Source: Streptomyces kanamyceticus (GTDB taxonomy: Bacteria; Actinomycetota; Actinomycetes; Streptomycetales; Streptomycetaceae). Taken from it: a DNA stretch of 64,000 nt. The translations under genes were made by a program, and so were the position numbers. The stretch covers positions 9,796,001 through 9,860,000 of the forward strand of contig NZ_CP023699.1 of assembly GCF_008704495.1 (NCBI RefSeq), read 5' to 3'. The notes below the pieces were generated by a model, which was given only the letters and a program-made list of their open reading frames with translations, searched no databases and was not told the origin of the DNA. Positions 53,807 to 62,604 of this stretch are shown here, one piece after another. Every line of letters starts with the position of its first letter. The stretch's first letter is position 1.

Positions 53807-54907
53807 TCACAGCGGCAGTTCGGCCCGTACGGTGAAGCCGCCTTCGGCGGTGGGACGGGCGACGACGCGGCCGCCGACGAGCGCCGCGCGCTCGCGCAGG
53901 CCGACCAGGCCGTGGCCACCGGCAGGCAGCGCGGGCGCGGTCCTGTCCGTCCCCGGCGGCCCGTTGCTGACCTCCACCACCAGCGCGTCGTGCCCCTCCG
54001 GTGTCAGGACGGACACCTGCACCGGCGCCCCGGGAGCGTGCTTGCGGACGTTGTTCAGTGCCTCCTGCACGATGCGGAAGGCGACCGCCTCCAGCGCGGG
54101 ATCCCAGCTGGTGCCCGGCGCCACGGCGATGCGCACACCGACGTCGAGCAGGCTCTCGGCCGTCAGGCCGTGCAGGTCCGCCAGGCGCGTGCGGCCGACG
54201 GCGGCCGCGGCCCCCGCGTCCGTGCCGCGCAGCACGCCGACCATGTCGCGCAGCTCCTCAAGCGCCCGCACGCTGTGCTCGCGCACCACCTCGATGTCCG
54301 CACGGCGCGCGCCGTCCCGCTCGGTGGCGCTGAGCACACCGGACTGGACGGCGATGATGCCGACGTGGTGCGAGACGGTGTCGTGCATGTCCCTGGCGAG
54401 CCGGGCGCGCTCGCGGGTCACCGCGCGCTGGGACTCGAGCCACCGCTCGCGGTGCTGGGTGGCGGCGAGGTCCGCGAGGCGGTGCCTGAGTTCGTCGCGG
54501 GTCCTGATGAGCAGGCCGAGCACGATGGGGCCGAGGCTGAGCAGCCCCGCGCCCTCGACCATCGTCAGGACCTCGGGCCGGGAGTGGTCGAGGAGCGCGG
54601 CGGGCGGCCAGGGCACCAGCGCGGCGGCGAACAGCAGCACCCCGCAGCCCCCGATCACCCGGGGCGACGCCCGGCAGGCCACCACGAACATCGCGAGCAT
54701 GGCGGGCAGCCACAGATACTCGGTGACGGTCGCGGGCAGCGTCACGGCCAGGGTGCTCAGCGGGAAGCGGTGGCGCAGCGGCAGGGCGAGCAGCGCCACC
54801 GAGCAGACGACGAGGCCGAGCGGGTCGAAGGTGCCCGCGACGGTGAGCAGCTCGGCGCAGGCCAGTGACGCGACCCCGCGCTCGGCGGTGCGGCGGTGCA
54901 ACCTCAT
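53807..54907 (-). CDS. NarL-type sensor histidine kinase
   Basis: A 366-residue kinase with about four to five membrane segments in the first 140 residues, a coiled coil (TRDELRHRLADLAATQHRERWLESQ), the HisKA_3 phosphoacceptor in RLARDMHDTVSHHVGIIAVQ, and an HATPase domain (VQEALNNVRKHAPGAPVQV, GHGLVGLRERAALVGG). There is no long extracytoplasmic loop, so it likely senses within the membrane. Its ATG overlaps the response regulator stop (ATGA). Confidence 0.88.
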   Translation of the reverse strand: MRLHRRTAERGVASLACAELLTVAGTFDPLGLVVCSVALLALPLRHRFPLSTLAVTLPATVTEYLWLPAMLAMFVVACRASPRVIGGCGVLLFAAALVPWPPAALLDHSRPEVLTMVEGAGLLSLGPIVLGLLIRTRDELRHRLADLAATQHRERWLESQRAVTRERARLARDMHDTVSHHVGIIAVQSGVLSATERDGARRADIEVVREHSVRALEELRDMVGVLRGTDAGAAAAVGRTRLADLHGLTAESLLDVGVRIAVAPGTSWDPALEAVAFRIVQEALNNVRKHAPGAPVQVSVLTPEGHDALVVEVSNGPPGTDRTAPALPAGGHGLVGLRERAALVGGRVVARPTAEGGFTVRAELPL

Positions 54908-55644
54908 CGTCTCGCGGCGCCGCCGACGACGACGGGGTCCGCGGGGACCAGGCCGAGACGGTGCGCGTGCACGGCGGCCTGGACGCGGTTGGCGACCCCG
55001 AACTTCACCAGCAGCGCGCTGACGTGGTCCTTGACGGTGGTCGTGCCGATGAAGAGCCGCTGCCCGATCTCGGTGTTGGAAAGACCCTCGGCGACCAGCG
55101 CGAGGACGTCCCGCTCGCGGTCGGTGAGGTCGGGCGCTGCCGAGCCCTGCCGGCCGGTCGCGGCCACCGGATCCTGCGCCCCGGTGCTGGTGCCGGTGGC
55201 GCCCGAAGCGTCCACGGAGTGTGCGTAATGCCGGACGACCGTGCGCGCGAGGCGCGGCGCGAGCACGCTGCCGCCCCGCGCCAACTCCTTCACCGCGTAC
55301 TCCAGTTGGGCCGGAGGCGTGTCCTTGAGCAGGAAGCCCATGGCGCCCCCGCGCAGCGCCGCGTCCAGATGCTCGTCGGCGTCGAACGTGGTGAGCAGCG
55401 CGACGGCGGGTGGTACGGGCAGCGACCGCAGATCGGCGAGGACCGTCAGACCGTCCCGGTCGGGCATCCGCAGATCGAGCAGGACGACGTCGGGCCGGTG
55501 TCGCACGGCCTGCTCGGCGGCGGCCGTCCCGGAGCACACCGCGACCACGTCGAGACCGTCGAAGGTCTCCAGGATGCGCCGCAGCCCCTCCCGCACCAGA
55601 ATCTCGTCGTCCACCACCATCACACGCACGGCAGATCGGTTCAC
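54904..55644 (-). CDS. NarL/LuxR-type response regulator
   Basis: About 246 residues. The receiver has VMVVDDEILVREGLRRIL, acceptor Asp in VVLLDLRMPDRDGL, and LLTTFDADEHLDAALRGGAMGFLLKDTPPAQL. The C-terminal HTH reads LTDRERDVLALVAEGLSNTEIGQRLFIGTTTVKDHVSALLVKFG. GTG 55644 is preferred; a TTG at 55674 is possible. It is coupled to the kinase and probably regulates a nearby envelope or export gene. Confidence 0.88.
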   Translation of the reverse strand: MNRSAVRVMVVDDEILVREGLRRILETFDGLDVVAVCSGTAAAEQAVRHRPDVVLLDLRMPDRDGLTVLADLRSLPVPPAVALLTTFDADEHLDAALRGGAMGFLLKDTPPAQLEYAVKELARGGSVLAPRLARTVVRHYAHSVDASGATGTSTGAQDPVAATGRQGSAAPDLTDRERDVLALVAEGLSNTEIGQRLFIGTTTVKDHVSALLVKFGVANRVQAAVHAHRLGLVPADPVVVGGAARR

Positions 55645-55710
55645 TTCGGACGGCCCCCCATCGAATCCGGACAAGAAGCCCCAGCATAACCGCCCGTTTT
55701 TACGTGGATT

Positions 55711-55950
55711 TTAGGATGGGGGGCCGTCCGGTTCCCGTACGTACAGTTCGAGGAACGAGCACAGCCCCGCGGCCCCCGCGACCACGCACGCCGCGTCGGT
55801 GACGTCGGTGCCGAACAGTTCCATCAGCTGCCGGTCGCCCGTCGCGATGGCGGCGACCTGCCCCGCCACCACGGCGCAGCCGCCGAGCAGGAAGGCGACG
55901 AGGAGGACACGGGTCGCGCCCGAGAGGAACGTACGGAAGAAGGTGCGCAT
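55711..55950 (-). CDS. small two-helix membrane protein
   Basis: A 79-residue protein with helices RVLLVAFLLGGCAVVAGQVAAIA and AACVVAGAAGLCSFLELYV. It lies 13 bp after the large permease gene on the same strand with AGGAGAAG before ATG 55950. It is far shorter than a DctQ subunit (~160 residues) and not recognised. It may be an accessory to the permease. Confidence 0.6.
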   Translation of the reverse strand: MRTFFRTFLSGATRVLLVAFLLGGCAVVAGQVAAIATGDRQLMELFGTDVTDAACVVAGAAGLCSFLELYVREPDGPPS

Positions 55951-55963
55951 GGAGCTTCTCCTT

Positions 55964-57313
55964 TCAGCCGGGAATCCACAGCGCCCCCACCGCGATCAGC
56001 ACGCCGAACAGATAGGACGGCACCAGGTAGTAGAGGGCGACCGGCACGAAGATGCGCGCCGGGTTGATGTCGGCGATGCCCGCGGCCACGTAGAGGGGCG
56101 CGGCGCCCGGTGGTGAGCAGCCCTCGGAGGAGGCCCACACGATGACCGCGGCGAACGCCACGTGTGCGGGGATCCCGGAGGCGGTGAGCGCGGCGAAGGC
56201 GACGGGGCCGACGGCCGCGAGTGTGGAGGTGGTGTTGAGGGGGCCCGCGACGATGACGATGACCAGGCCCACCACGAGCGCGGCCACCCACGGAGGCACA
56301 CCCTTCAAGTCATCGAGGTAGGGAGCGAGTTGCTCGCCGAGGCCGAGCCGGTCGAGGACCTCGGAGGCCGCGAACGCGGACACCATGGTCACACCCACGA
56401 GCCCCAGCTTCGGACCGATCTCGCCCAGCGTCCGCCACCAGTCACCGGCGCTCCCCGGCAGCGCCCGCCGCTCCACGAGGAGCCCGGCGATCAGCATCAT
56501 CACCGGCAGCCACACCAGGAGCGGCACGGCGTCGGCGGCGTCGAGCCCGTCGAGCCGGTCCGTCGCCCAGTCGCGGCCCGGCGACGTCGTGAGCAGGACG
56601 GGCACCGCGACAGCGGCGAGGACCAGGAGCGAGGTCCAGCCCGCGCCGAACGACTGGCGCAGCGGCCGGATGTCCCCGGGCGCCATGGCGTCGACGCCCC
56701 GCCGCCGGACGATGACGTACGCGATGACGAGCCGCATCGCGACCATCCACGCCCCGGTGACGAACAGGGTGGCGACCACGTCGCGCGAGGAGAGCACCGG
56801 CACCACGGTCGGCGCGGCGAGCAGCACGAAGAACGCGCCGCTGAAGGGGAAGGTCGCGCCGACCCCCGCGTTGCCGGAGAGCACGAGCGCCGCCGTCTCG
56901 CCGCTGGCCCGCGACCGCTTCATCCACGGGATGGCCAGCGAGCCGACGGTGGCGACGATCGCCGCGCCGTTGTGCGCGACGGCGCCGAACAGGCCGGACG
57001 CGACCGTGGCGGCGTACGCGGAGCCGCCCTTGCGGCGGCCGAGCAGCGAGCTGAGGATGTCGATCATCCGGTGCACGAGCCCGGTGCGGGTGAGGAGTTC
57101 GCTGACGAAGACGAAGGCGAGGGCCGCGAACGTGATCTCCGACTTGAGTCCCTCGACGAGGCATTCCCACGCCACCCGTGGCGCGTCCGCGCCCCCGAAC
57201 GCCGCGCTCGCGAGGAACCCGAGGATCATGGCCTCGCCGATGTTCCGTTTGAACCCCACGTTCCACACGATGATGACCCCGATGAACGCCACCAGGGCGA
57301 GGATCGCGTTCAC
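55964..57313 (-). CDS. TRAP/DctM-like large membrane permease
   Basis: A 449-residue protein with about 12 membrane segments: GVIIVWNVGFKRNIGEAMILGFLASAAFGG, AFVFVSELLTRTGLV, then GLFGAVAHNGAAIVATVGSLAIPWMKR (compare the DctM motif GxxxANVATVGS-TIPMM) and a later GPVAFAALTASGIPAHVAFAAV. GTG 57313 overlaps the upstream decarboxylase stop (GTGA). No DctP (SBP) or full DctQ gene is in the operon. It probably imports the acid sugar. A longer open frame extending to 58870 is rejected as antisense of the upstream genes. Confidence 0.78.
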   Translation of the reverse strand: MNAILALVAFIGVIIVWNVGFKRNIGEAMILGFLASAAFGGADAPRVAWECLVEGLKSEITFAALAFVFVSELLTRTGLVHRMIDILSSLLGRRKGGSAYAATVASGLFGAVAHNGAAIVATVGSLAIPWMKRSRASGETAALVLSGNAGVGATFPFSGAFFVLLAAPTVVPVLSSRDVVATLFVTGAWMVAMRLVIAYVIVRRRGVDAMAPGDIRPLRQSFGAGWTSLLVLAAVAVPVLLTTSPGRDWATDRLDGLDAADAVPLLVWLPVMMLIAGLLVERRALPGSAGDWWRTLGEIGPKLGLVGVTMVSAFAASEVLDRLGLGEQLAPYLDDLKGVPPWVAALVVGLVIVIVAGPLNTTSTLAAVGPVAFAALTASGIPAHVAFAAVIVWASSEGCSPPGAAPLYVAAGIADINPARIFVPVALYYLVPSYLFGVLIAVGALWIPG

Positions 57314-58647
57314 GGGTGTGGCTCTTCCAGACCGGCCGCACGGTACGCGTCCTGTGCGGGCGCGGCCGTGAGGTGCCGCAGCAGCGCGGCGGGCTCGGGG
57401 CGGTGCGCGGCGTCCGCGCCGAGGGCGACCGACAGGTCCGTGTAGTGCTGGACCTCGCCGGGCAGCGGCCCCACGATGTGCGCGTCGGGCACGAAGCGCA
57501 GCTCGCTGAGCTGCTGCACGGCCAGATCCGCGCGCCCGTCCGTCAGGGCGAGGGCCGTGAACCCCTTCTGGACCACGGTGGCACGGGAGTTGACCTCCTC
57601 CGCGATGCCGAGCCGCTCCAGGAGCGCGGCGAACGCGACGCCGCTGGCCCCCGTACGGGAGTACGCCACCGAACGCGCGGAGGTCAGCGCCCGTACGAGC
57701 GCGTCGGCAGTGGAGACGTCCACGGCGGGCGCCCCTCGCGGCACGGCGACCCCGATCCCCACCCGGGTGAGCGGCCGCAGCGACGAGGCGTCGAGCACCC
57801 CGGCGGCGGCCAGTTTCTCCAGCGCGCCCGTCACACCCACCAGCACATCGGGGCGGGCCCCGGCCTCGATCTGGTCGAGCAGGACGTTGGTGGGCTCGTA
57901 GACGCCGTCGACGCCGATGCCGGTGGTGCTGGTGAACGCCTCCAGGAGGGTCTCGTCCAGCGCCTTCTTGATGGCGAGGGCGCTGAACAGACGTACAGAG
58001 ACGGGGAGGTGAGAAGGAGCCAGCGCGGTGCGCTGCCGCTCGGTCAGGCAGGAGTGGTCCGTGCCGCGCAGCAACAGGTGGATCCGTGCCGTCTGCTCCA
58101 GCTCCTCGACGGCCTCCAGCGCCGCGTCCAGACCGGGAGCCGCCACGACGGGCCCGTGGTGGCGCAACAGCAGCGCCGCGTGCGCATGGGCCTTCTCCTC
58201 GGCGCACGCCGCGAGCCGTACGTCGCCGGGCGCGAAGTAGGGGAGCAGCGGGAGCCGCCCGACGCGCATGGCGTAGTACGCGGTGAGCGGCGGCAGCGCG
58301 TCGTCCGGGTCGAGGCCGTCGAGGCACGACACGGCGGCGGCGTACGGGGAGTGCGTGTGGACCACGGCGCGGGCGTCGGGTCGGGCCCGCAACACCGCCG
58401 CGTGCAGGAACGCCTCCTTCGACGGCGGTGGTCCTTCGAGGTGGGCCCCTGCCGCGTCGATGACGGACAGGTCCGAGGGGCGCACGGTCGCGAGGTCGGC
58501 GCCGGTCGGGGTGATGAGGATCGTGCCGTCGCCGGTGCGCAGCGAGACGTTGCCGGTGCGGCCGTGCACGAGCGAGCGGTCGGCCAGCGCGCGGGCGGTG
58601 GCGACGAGCGCCGCGCGCCCGGCGGGGTGCGCGAGGGGAGTGGTCAT
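57310..58647 (-). CDS. class II aldolase (OtnC-like) fused to ModA-like binding domain
   Basis: A 445-residue fusion. Residues 1-~210 are a class II aldolase/adducin domain: RSLVHGRTGNVSLRTGDGTILITPTGAD, ARAVVHTHSPYAAAVSCL (zinc-binding His pair) and LLLRHHGPVVAA (third His). They match the 3-oxo-tetronate 4-phosphate decarboxylase (OtnC) family. Residues ~215-445 resemble a ModA/type II periplasmic binding domain (VSVRLFSALAIKKALDETLLEAFTSTTGIGVDGVYEPTNVLLDQI, then VAYSRTGASGVAFAALLERLG) but with no signal peptide, so it is cytosolic. The first part should convert 3-oxo-tetronate 4-phosphate to dihydroxyacetone phosphate and CO2; the second may bind a ligand or effector. Confidence 0.8.
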   Translation of the reverse strand: MTTPLAHPAGRAALVATARALADRSLVHGRTGNVSLRTGDGTILITPTGADLATVRPSDLSVIDAAGAHLEGPPPSKEAFLHAAVLRARPDARAVVHTHSPYAAAVSCLDGLDPDDALPPLTAYYAMRVGRLPLLPYFAPGDVRLAACAEEKAHAHAALLLRHHGPVVAAPGLDAALEAVEELEQTARIHLLLRGTDHSCLTERQRTALAPSHLPVSVRLFSALAIKKALDETLLEAFTSTTGIGVDGVYEPTNVLLDQIEAGARPDVLVGVTGALEKLAAAGVLDASSLRPLTRVGIGVAVPRGAPAVDVSTADALVRALTSARSVAYSRTGASGVAFAALLERLGIAEEVNSRATVVQKGFTALALTDGRADLAVQQLSELRFVPDAHIVGPLPGEVQHYTDLSVALGADAAHRPEPAALLRHLTAAPAQDAYRAAGLEEPHP

Positions 58648-59954
58648 CGACGGTCTCCAAGGTGTCGTCCGTGCGGGGCGGTGGAGTGATCACGGGGCGG
58701 CGCGGAAGCGGTGGCGAGGAAGTCGGGGCCGCCGAAGTTCCCCGACTTGAGCAGCAGGGCGGCCGGGGTGCCGGACGTCGGGCGGATCCAGGGCACGCCG
58801 GGTGCGGCGGCCCTGCCGATCCAGCCGCCGCGGACGCCGAGCGCGGCCACCACGGCGCCCGACGTCTCACCGCCCGCCGCGATCACGCGCCGCACCCCGC
58901 GCGCCACGAGCCCGGCGGCGATCCGTCCGGTCGCCTCCTCAAGCACGGCAGCAGCCTGATCGGTCCCCAACACCTGCTGAATGGAGCGCAGTTGAGCGGG
59001 CGGCACGGAGGAGTGGAAGACGGGCGCTCCCAGGGGCGCGGCAGGCGGCAGCGCGTCGTACCAGTCGAGGGCGCGCCCCGCCAGCGCCGCCGGGTCGGGA
59101 TCGGCGACGGGATCGAGCCGGTGCACCGGACGTCCCAGGGCCCGCAGGGCGTCGAGCTGCTCCAGGGTGCGCGCCGAGCAACTCCCGCACAGGACGGCCG
59201 CGGGCCAGTCGTCCAGCGGATCGCCGTCCTCGTCCACGTCCGGAGCCTCGTCCGCGACGGCGCGCGCGAGCCCTCCGGCGAGCCCGGCCGCCCCCGCCGT
59301 CAGCGGCGCGTCGGCGGCGACCCGGCCGAGCGTGCGCAGATCGTCCTCGGTCAGCGCGTCGGCAAGCAGATAGCGGTCCCCGCGCCCCGCGGCATCGGCG
59401 ATCGCCGCACGCAGGGCCTCGATGCCGCCGCGTACGGTGTCCCACCGCACCAGACCGACCTGCCGTGCGGTCTGGGCCCGCAGCAGCCGGGGCAGTGACG
59501 AGTCCCGCATCGGCGTCAGGGGGTGGTCCCGCATCGGAGACTCCGCCAAGGGCACGCCGTTCACGAAGAGTTGACCCTCGTACTGCGTACGTCCGTGCTG
59601 TGGCGAACTGGGCGTCAGGAGCACCGTCGGCGCGCCCAGGGCAGCCGCGAGCGCGTCGAGGACCGGCCCGATGTTCCCCTGGGCGGTGGAGTCGAAGGTC
59701 GAGCAGAACTTGAAGTAGACCTGCCGTACGCCGTGTTCGCGCAGTCGGCGCAGGGCCGCGAGGGACTCCCGCACGGCGCTGGCGGGCGGCGCCATCCGGC
59801 TCTTGAGCGCGATGACCACCGCCTCGGGTTCGCCGGGCGGTGCCACATCGGCGCCCGGCACCCCGAAGTACAGGACGGTCCGCAGCCCGCTCTCGCGCAG
59901 CGCGAGGGCCACGTCGCTGGCACCGGTGACATCGTCGGCGATCACTCCGAGCAC
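58644..59954 (-). CDS. otnK: 3-oxo-tetronate kinase (DUF1537 four-carbon acid sugar kinase)
   Basis: A 436-residue DUF1537-family kinase: MLGVIADDVTGASDVALALRESG (N-terminal motif), YFKFCSTFDSTAQGNIGPVLDAL (signature) and the C-terminal nucleotide part GVRRVIAAGGETSGAVVAALGV with LLLKSGNFGGPDFL. Characterised members phosphorylate oxo-tetronates at O4. ATG 59954 overlaps the preceding racemase-like stop and its own stop overlaps the aldolase start (ATGA). Confidence 0.9.
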   Translation of the reverse strand: MLGVIADDVTGASDVALALRESGLRTVLYFGVPGADVAPPGEPEAVVIALKSRMAPPASAVRESLAALRRLREHGVRQVYFKFCSTFDSTAQGNIGPVLDALAAALGAPTVLLTPSSPQHGRTQYEGQLFVNGVPLAESPMRDHPLTPMRDSSLPRLLRAQTARQVGLVRWDTVRGGIEALRAAIADAAGRGDRYLLADALTEDDLRTLGRVAADAPLTAGAAGLAGGLARAVADEAPDVDEDGDPLDDWPAAVLCGSCSARTLEQLDALRALGRPVHRLDPVADPDPAALAGRALDWYDALPPAAPLGAPVFHSSVPPAQLRSIQQVLGTDQAAAVLEEATGRIAAGLVARGVRRVIAAGGETSGAVVAALGVRGGWIGRAAAPGVPWIRPTSGTPAALLLKSGNFGGPDFLATASAPPRDHSTAPHGRHLGDRR

Positions 59955-60580
59955 GACGCGCCTCCCCGCTCGACCCGGGCGCGCAGGGCACGGGCGGCCG
60001 CACGCGGTCCCGCGTGGACCGGCAGGCCGAGCGCGGTCGACAGCTCGTCGGCCCTCGGCGCGAGCGAGTACTGGGCGAGGAGTACGGCGTCCGCGCCCGC
60101 CGGATCGGGGAGTTCACCCGCGGCGACGACCTGTCCGACGGCCTCGACGGGGGAGTGGGCCGCACGCGCGGCGGCGCGGAAGCGGGCCAGCGAATCGTCG
60201 AGGGCCGCGTCGAACGAGGCGAGGACGAGCACCCGACGGTGCCCACCGGCGAGCGCCGCGTCGAAGGCCGCCGCGTCCGCCGCGAGCACCGGAACACCCG
60301 CGTCGGCGCGCTCCGCCAGGGGCCCGTACAGCGAACACGTCAGGAGTACGCCGTGGGCGCCGCCCTGTACGGCGTACGCGATGAGCCGCCGCATCCGGTC
60401 GGCGAGGGCCGGGGTGAGGCCGCCCTGTGCCGCGGCGTCGGTGAGCAGCGCGTCGTCGAGCAGGTGCCACGGCTCGGCCGCGGGGAAGGCGTCGGCGAGC
60501 CCGGCGGCGGCAGGGCCTGTCGCCGCGGGGGTGGCGCTGATCAGCGCGATGCGTGGACGGTACGAGGAGGTGCCGTTCAT
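59942..60580 (-). CDS. aspartate/glutamate-racemase-like protein
   Basis: A 212-residue protein of the Asp/Glu/hydantoin racemase superfamily: YRPRIALISATPAATGPAAAGLADAFP, VLLTCSLYGPLAERADAGVPVLAADAAAFDAAL with one conserved Cys and RVLVLASFDAALDDS. The first catalytic Cys of classic racemases is not clear. It overlaps both neighbours, so it belongs to the operon, perhaps to epimerise or scavenge an acid sugar. A much longer open frame reaching 61333 is rejected because it is antisense. Confidence 0.75.
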   Translation of the reverse strand: MNGTSSYRPRIALISATPAATGPAAAGLADAFPAAEPWHLLDDALLTDAAAQGGLTPALADRMRRLIAYAVQGGAHGVLLTCSLYGPLAERADAGVPVLAADAAAFDAALAGGHRRVLVLASFDAALDDSLARFRAAARAAHSPVEAVGQVVAAGELPDPAGADAVLLAQYSLAPRADELSTALGLPVHAGPRAAARALRARVERGGASCSE

Positions 60581-61449
60581 GCCGTCACCTCCGCGACCCA
60601 GCCGAGCCCGGCCCGCGTGCCGTGCGCGGGCCGGTACTCGCAGCCGAGCCAGCCCGCGTAGCCGCCCTCGCGCAGCGCGTCGAAGACGCGCGGCCAGCGG
60701 ACCTCGCCGGTGCCGGGCTCGGTGCGGTCGGGCGGGTCGGCGATCTGGAGGTGCAGCGCGTACGGCAGGCAGGCGCGCACCGTGCGGACGAGATCTCCCT
60801 CGGTGACCTGGGCGTGGTACAGGTCGAGGAGCAGCCCGAACCGGTCGGTGCCGACGGCCTCGACGACGGCCGTGGCCCGCGCCTGGGTGCGCAGCAGGTA
60901 ACCGGGCGCGTCCCGCTCGTTCTGCGCCTCGATGACGAGCCGTACGCCGGTGCCGTGCGCGCGGTCCGCGGCCCAGGCGAGGTTGGCGACGTAGGTGGCG
61001 AAGGCCCGCTCGGTGCTCACGCCAGGCGGCACGATGCCCGCCAGGACGTGCAGCAGTCCCGCGCCGAGCCCGGTCGCGTACTCCAGGCCGCGCTCGATCC
61101 CCGCGCGGAAGTCCGCGGTACGCCCCGGATGGCAGGCGAGCCCCGAACGATCCGGCGCATCGGGCTCCCCGGCGGGGGAGTTGATGAGCACCTGCCGCAA
61201 CCCCGCGGCCCGCAGCAGTTCGCGCAGGCGCGGGGCGGGATACGGGTAGGGGGCGGCGTACTCGACCCCGGCGAAGCCCGCTTCGGCCGCGGCGTCGAAA
61301 CGCCGCTCGAAGGGCAGCTCGGTGAAGAGCCACTTGAGGTTGGCGGCGAGCAGGGGGCCTTCCGGCACGCGCAGTGCGGGTGCGGGCTCCCCCGATCGGG
61401 CCCGCGAGGCTGACGCGGAGCGCTGCACAGGTATGCGCCCTGCCGTCAT
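60577..61449 (-). CDS. otnI: hydroxypyruvate isomerase-like (2-oxo-tetronate isomerase)
   Basis: A 290-residue sugar-phosphate-isomerase/TIM-barrel protein. LLAANLKWLFTELPFERRFDAAAEAGFAGVEYAAPYPY is the hydroxypyruvate isomerase start; IEAQNERDAPGYLL (metal Glu), LLLDLYHAQVTEGDL and YRPAHGTRAGLGWV follow. In the DUF1537 pathways OtnI converts 2-oxo-tetronate to 3-oxo-tetronate before the kinase. ATG 61449 lies at the 1-bp overlap with the dehydrogenase stop. The first 28 residues are a low-complexity extension. Confidence 0.85.
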   Translation of the reverse strand: MTAGRIPVQRSASASRARSGEPAPALRVPEGPLLAANLKWLFTELPFERRFDAAAEAGFAGVEYAAPYPYPAPRLRELLRAAGLRQVLINSPAGEPDAPDRSGLACHPGRTADFRAGIERGLEYATGLGAGLLHVLAGIVPPGVSTERAFATYVANLAWAADRAHGTGVRLVIEAQNERDAPGYLLRTQARATAVVEAVGTDRFGLLLDLYHAQVTEGDLVRTVRACLPYALHLQIADPPDRTEPGTGEVRWPRVFDALREGGYAGWLGCEYRPAHGTRAGLGWVAEVTA

Positions 61450-62489
61450 CACCGCACCCCCGCCCGCGACGCGACGGCCCCCGGACCGACGAGGTGTTCC
61501 GGGGTCCGGCCCGCGAGCACGTCGAGCACCTGTCGGGCGGCCATCAGGCTGGAGCGCGACCTGGCCTCGGCCGTCGCGCCCGCGATGTGCCCGGTGACCA
61601 GGACGTTGTCGAACGCCCGTAGCGGGGAGTCCGGCGGCAGTGGTTCCCGCTCGGTCACGTCTAGGGCGGCGCCCGCGAGCCGCCCTTCGGCGAGCGCGTC
61701 GGCGAGGGCCTGTTCGTCGACGACGCCGCCCCGCGCGGTGTTGATCAGATACGCGCCGGGGCGCATCCGGCGCAGCGCGGCGCCGTCGATCAGATGCCGG
61801 GTCGACGCGTCGAGCGCGAGGTGCAGCGTCACGAAGTCGGCCTCGCTCAGCACGCCGTCCAGGGACAGCGCGGCGACACCGGTCTCCGCGAGGAACGCGC
61901 GGTCCGGGAGCGGGTCGTGGCCCACCACGCGCATGCCGATGGCGAGACCGAGCCGTGCCACGGTCCGCCCGATCGAGCCGAGCCCCACGACGCCGAGCGT
62001 CGCACCCGCCAACTCCCGCCCGCTGGGCGCCGACCAGCCGCCCGCCCGTACGTCGGCGACGCTCTGCGGGATGCCCCGCGCGCAGCCGACGAGCAGGCCG
62101 AGCACGTGCTCGGCGACCGCGATCCGGTTGGCGCCGGGGGAGTGGGTCACGGCGATGCCGAGCCGGGCGGCGGCGGCCACGTCGACGTTGTCGTACCCGG
62201 CACCGCAGCGGCCGACGACCCGCAAGCCGGGGGACGCCGCCAGCACGTCGGCCGTGAACGGGTCGGTCCCCGCGACGATGCCGACGGCGGCCGCGCGGGC
62301 GACGGCGGAGCGCAAGGACCGCACGTCCGCCCCGTCCTGTTCGCCCGCCCCGTCCCGGTCGGCGGGCCTGGCGAAGAGGGTGCGGAATCCGGCGTCGCGC
62401 AGCAACTGGTCGACCTCGCCGCCGGGTTGGAGGTACGCCGTGGTCACCAGCACACACGGGGCGTCGTCACGAGCATCGTCGGCACGCAC
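61449..62489 (-). CDS. D-isomer-specific 2-hydroxyacid dehydrogenase
   Basis: A 346-residue NAD enzyme: GRCGAGYDNVDVAAAARLGIAVTHSPGANRIAVAEHVLGLL, then GATLGVVGLGSIGRTVARLGLAIGMRVVGHDP (dinucleotide fold), LINTARGGVVDEQALADAL with the catalytic Arg, EPLPPDSPLRAFDNVLVTGHIAGAT with Glu and His. It oxidises a 2-hydroxy acid or reduces a 2-oxo acid, fitting oxidation of a tetronate here. GTG 62489 follows AAGGAGG by seven bases. First gene of the operon, divergent from GntR across the 62508 palindrome. Confidence 0.88.
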   Translation of the reverse strand: MRADDARDDAPCVLVTTAYLQPGGEVDQLLRDAGFRTLFARPADRDGAGEQDGADVRSLRSAVARAAAVGIVAGTDPFTADVLAASPGLRVVGRCGAGYDNVDVAAAARLGIAVTHSPGANRIAVAEHVLGLLVGCARGIPQSVADVRAGGWSAPSGRELAGATLGVVGLGSIGRTVARLGLAIGMRVVGHDPLPDRAFLAETGVAALSLDGVLSEADFVTLHLALDASTRHLIDGAALRRMRPGAYLINTARGGVVDEQALADALAEGRLAGAALDVTEREPLPPDSPLRAFDNVLVTGHIAGATAEARSRSSLMAARQVLDVLAGRTPEHLVGPGAVASRAGVR

Positions 62490-62507
62490 AGGGATCCTCC
62501 TTGATCC

Positions 62508-62526
62508 ATCGCTATACTATAGCGAT
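62508..62526. promoter_or_regulatory. 19-bp GntR-type operator and promoter region
   Basis: ATCGCTATACTATAGCGAT is a perfect palindrome with C at the centre, in an AT-rich island between the divergent dehydrogenase and GntR genes. Two nearby ATAATAT-like elements (62533-62542) suit a -10. Its position and symmetry suit a FadR/FCD-type GntR dimer. Confidence 0.8.
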
Positions 62527-62604
62527 ATGCAAAATAATATAGGATCGAGTCGCGATCAAGAGGAGGGAAGGGCTGCGCTAAGGTCGGGCCTCGAAGGAGG
62601 CACG

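Noticed and set aside
55964..58870. A 968-codon frame covering the permease and beyond
   Set aside because: Only the last ~449 residues are coding; the N-terminal part is an off-frame shadow of the aldolase fusion and kinase genes.
59942..61333. A longer start for the racemase-like protein
   Set aside because: The extra N-terminal residues are Arg/Pro-rich and overlap the isomerase; ATG 60580 fits the family.
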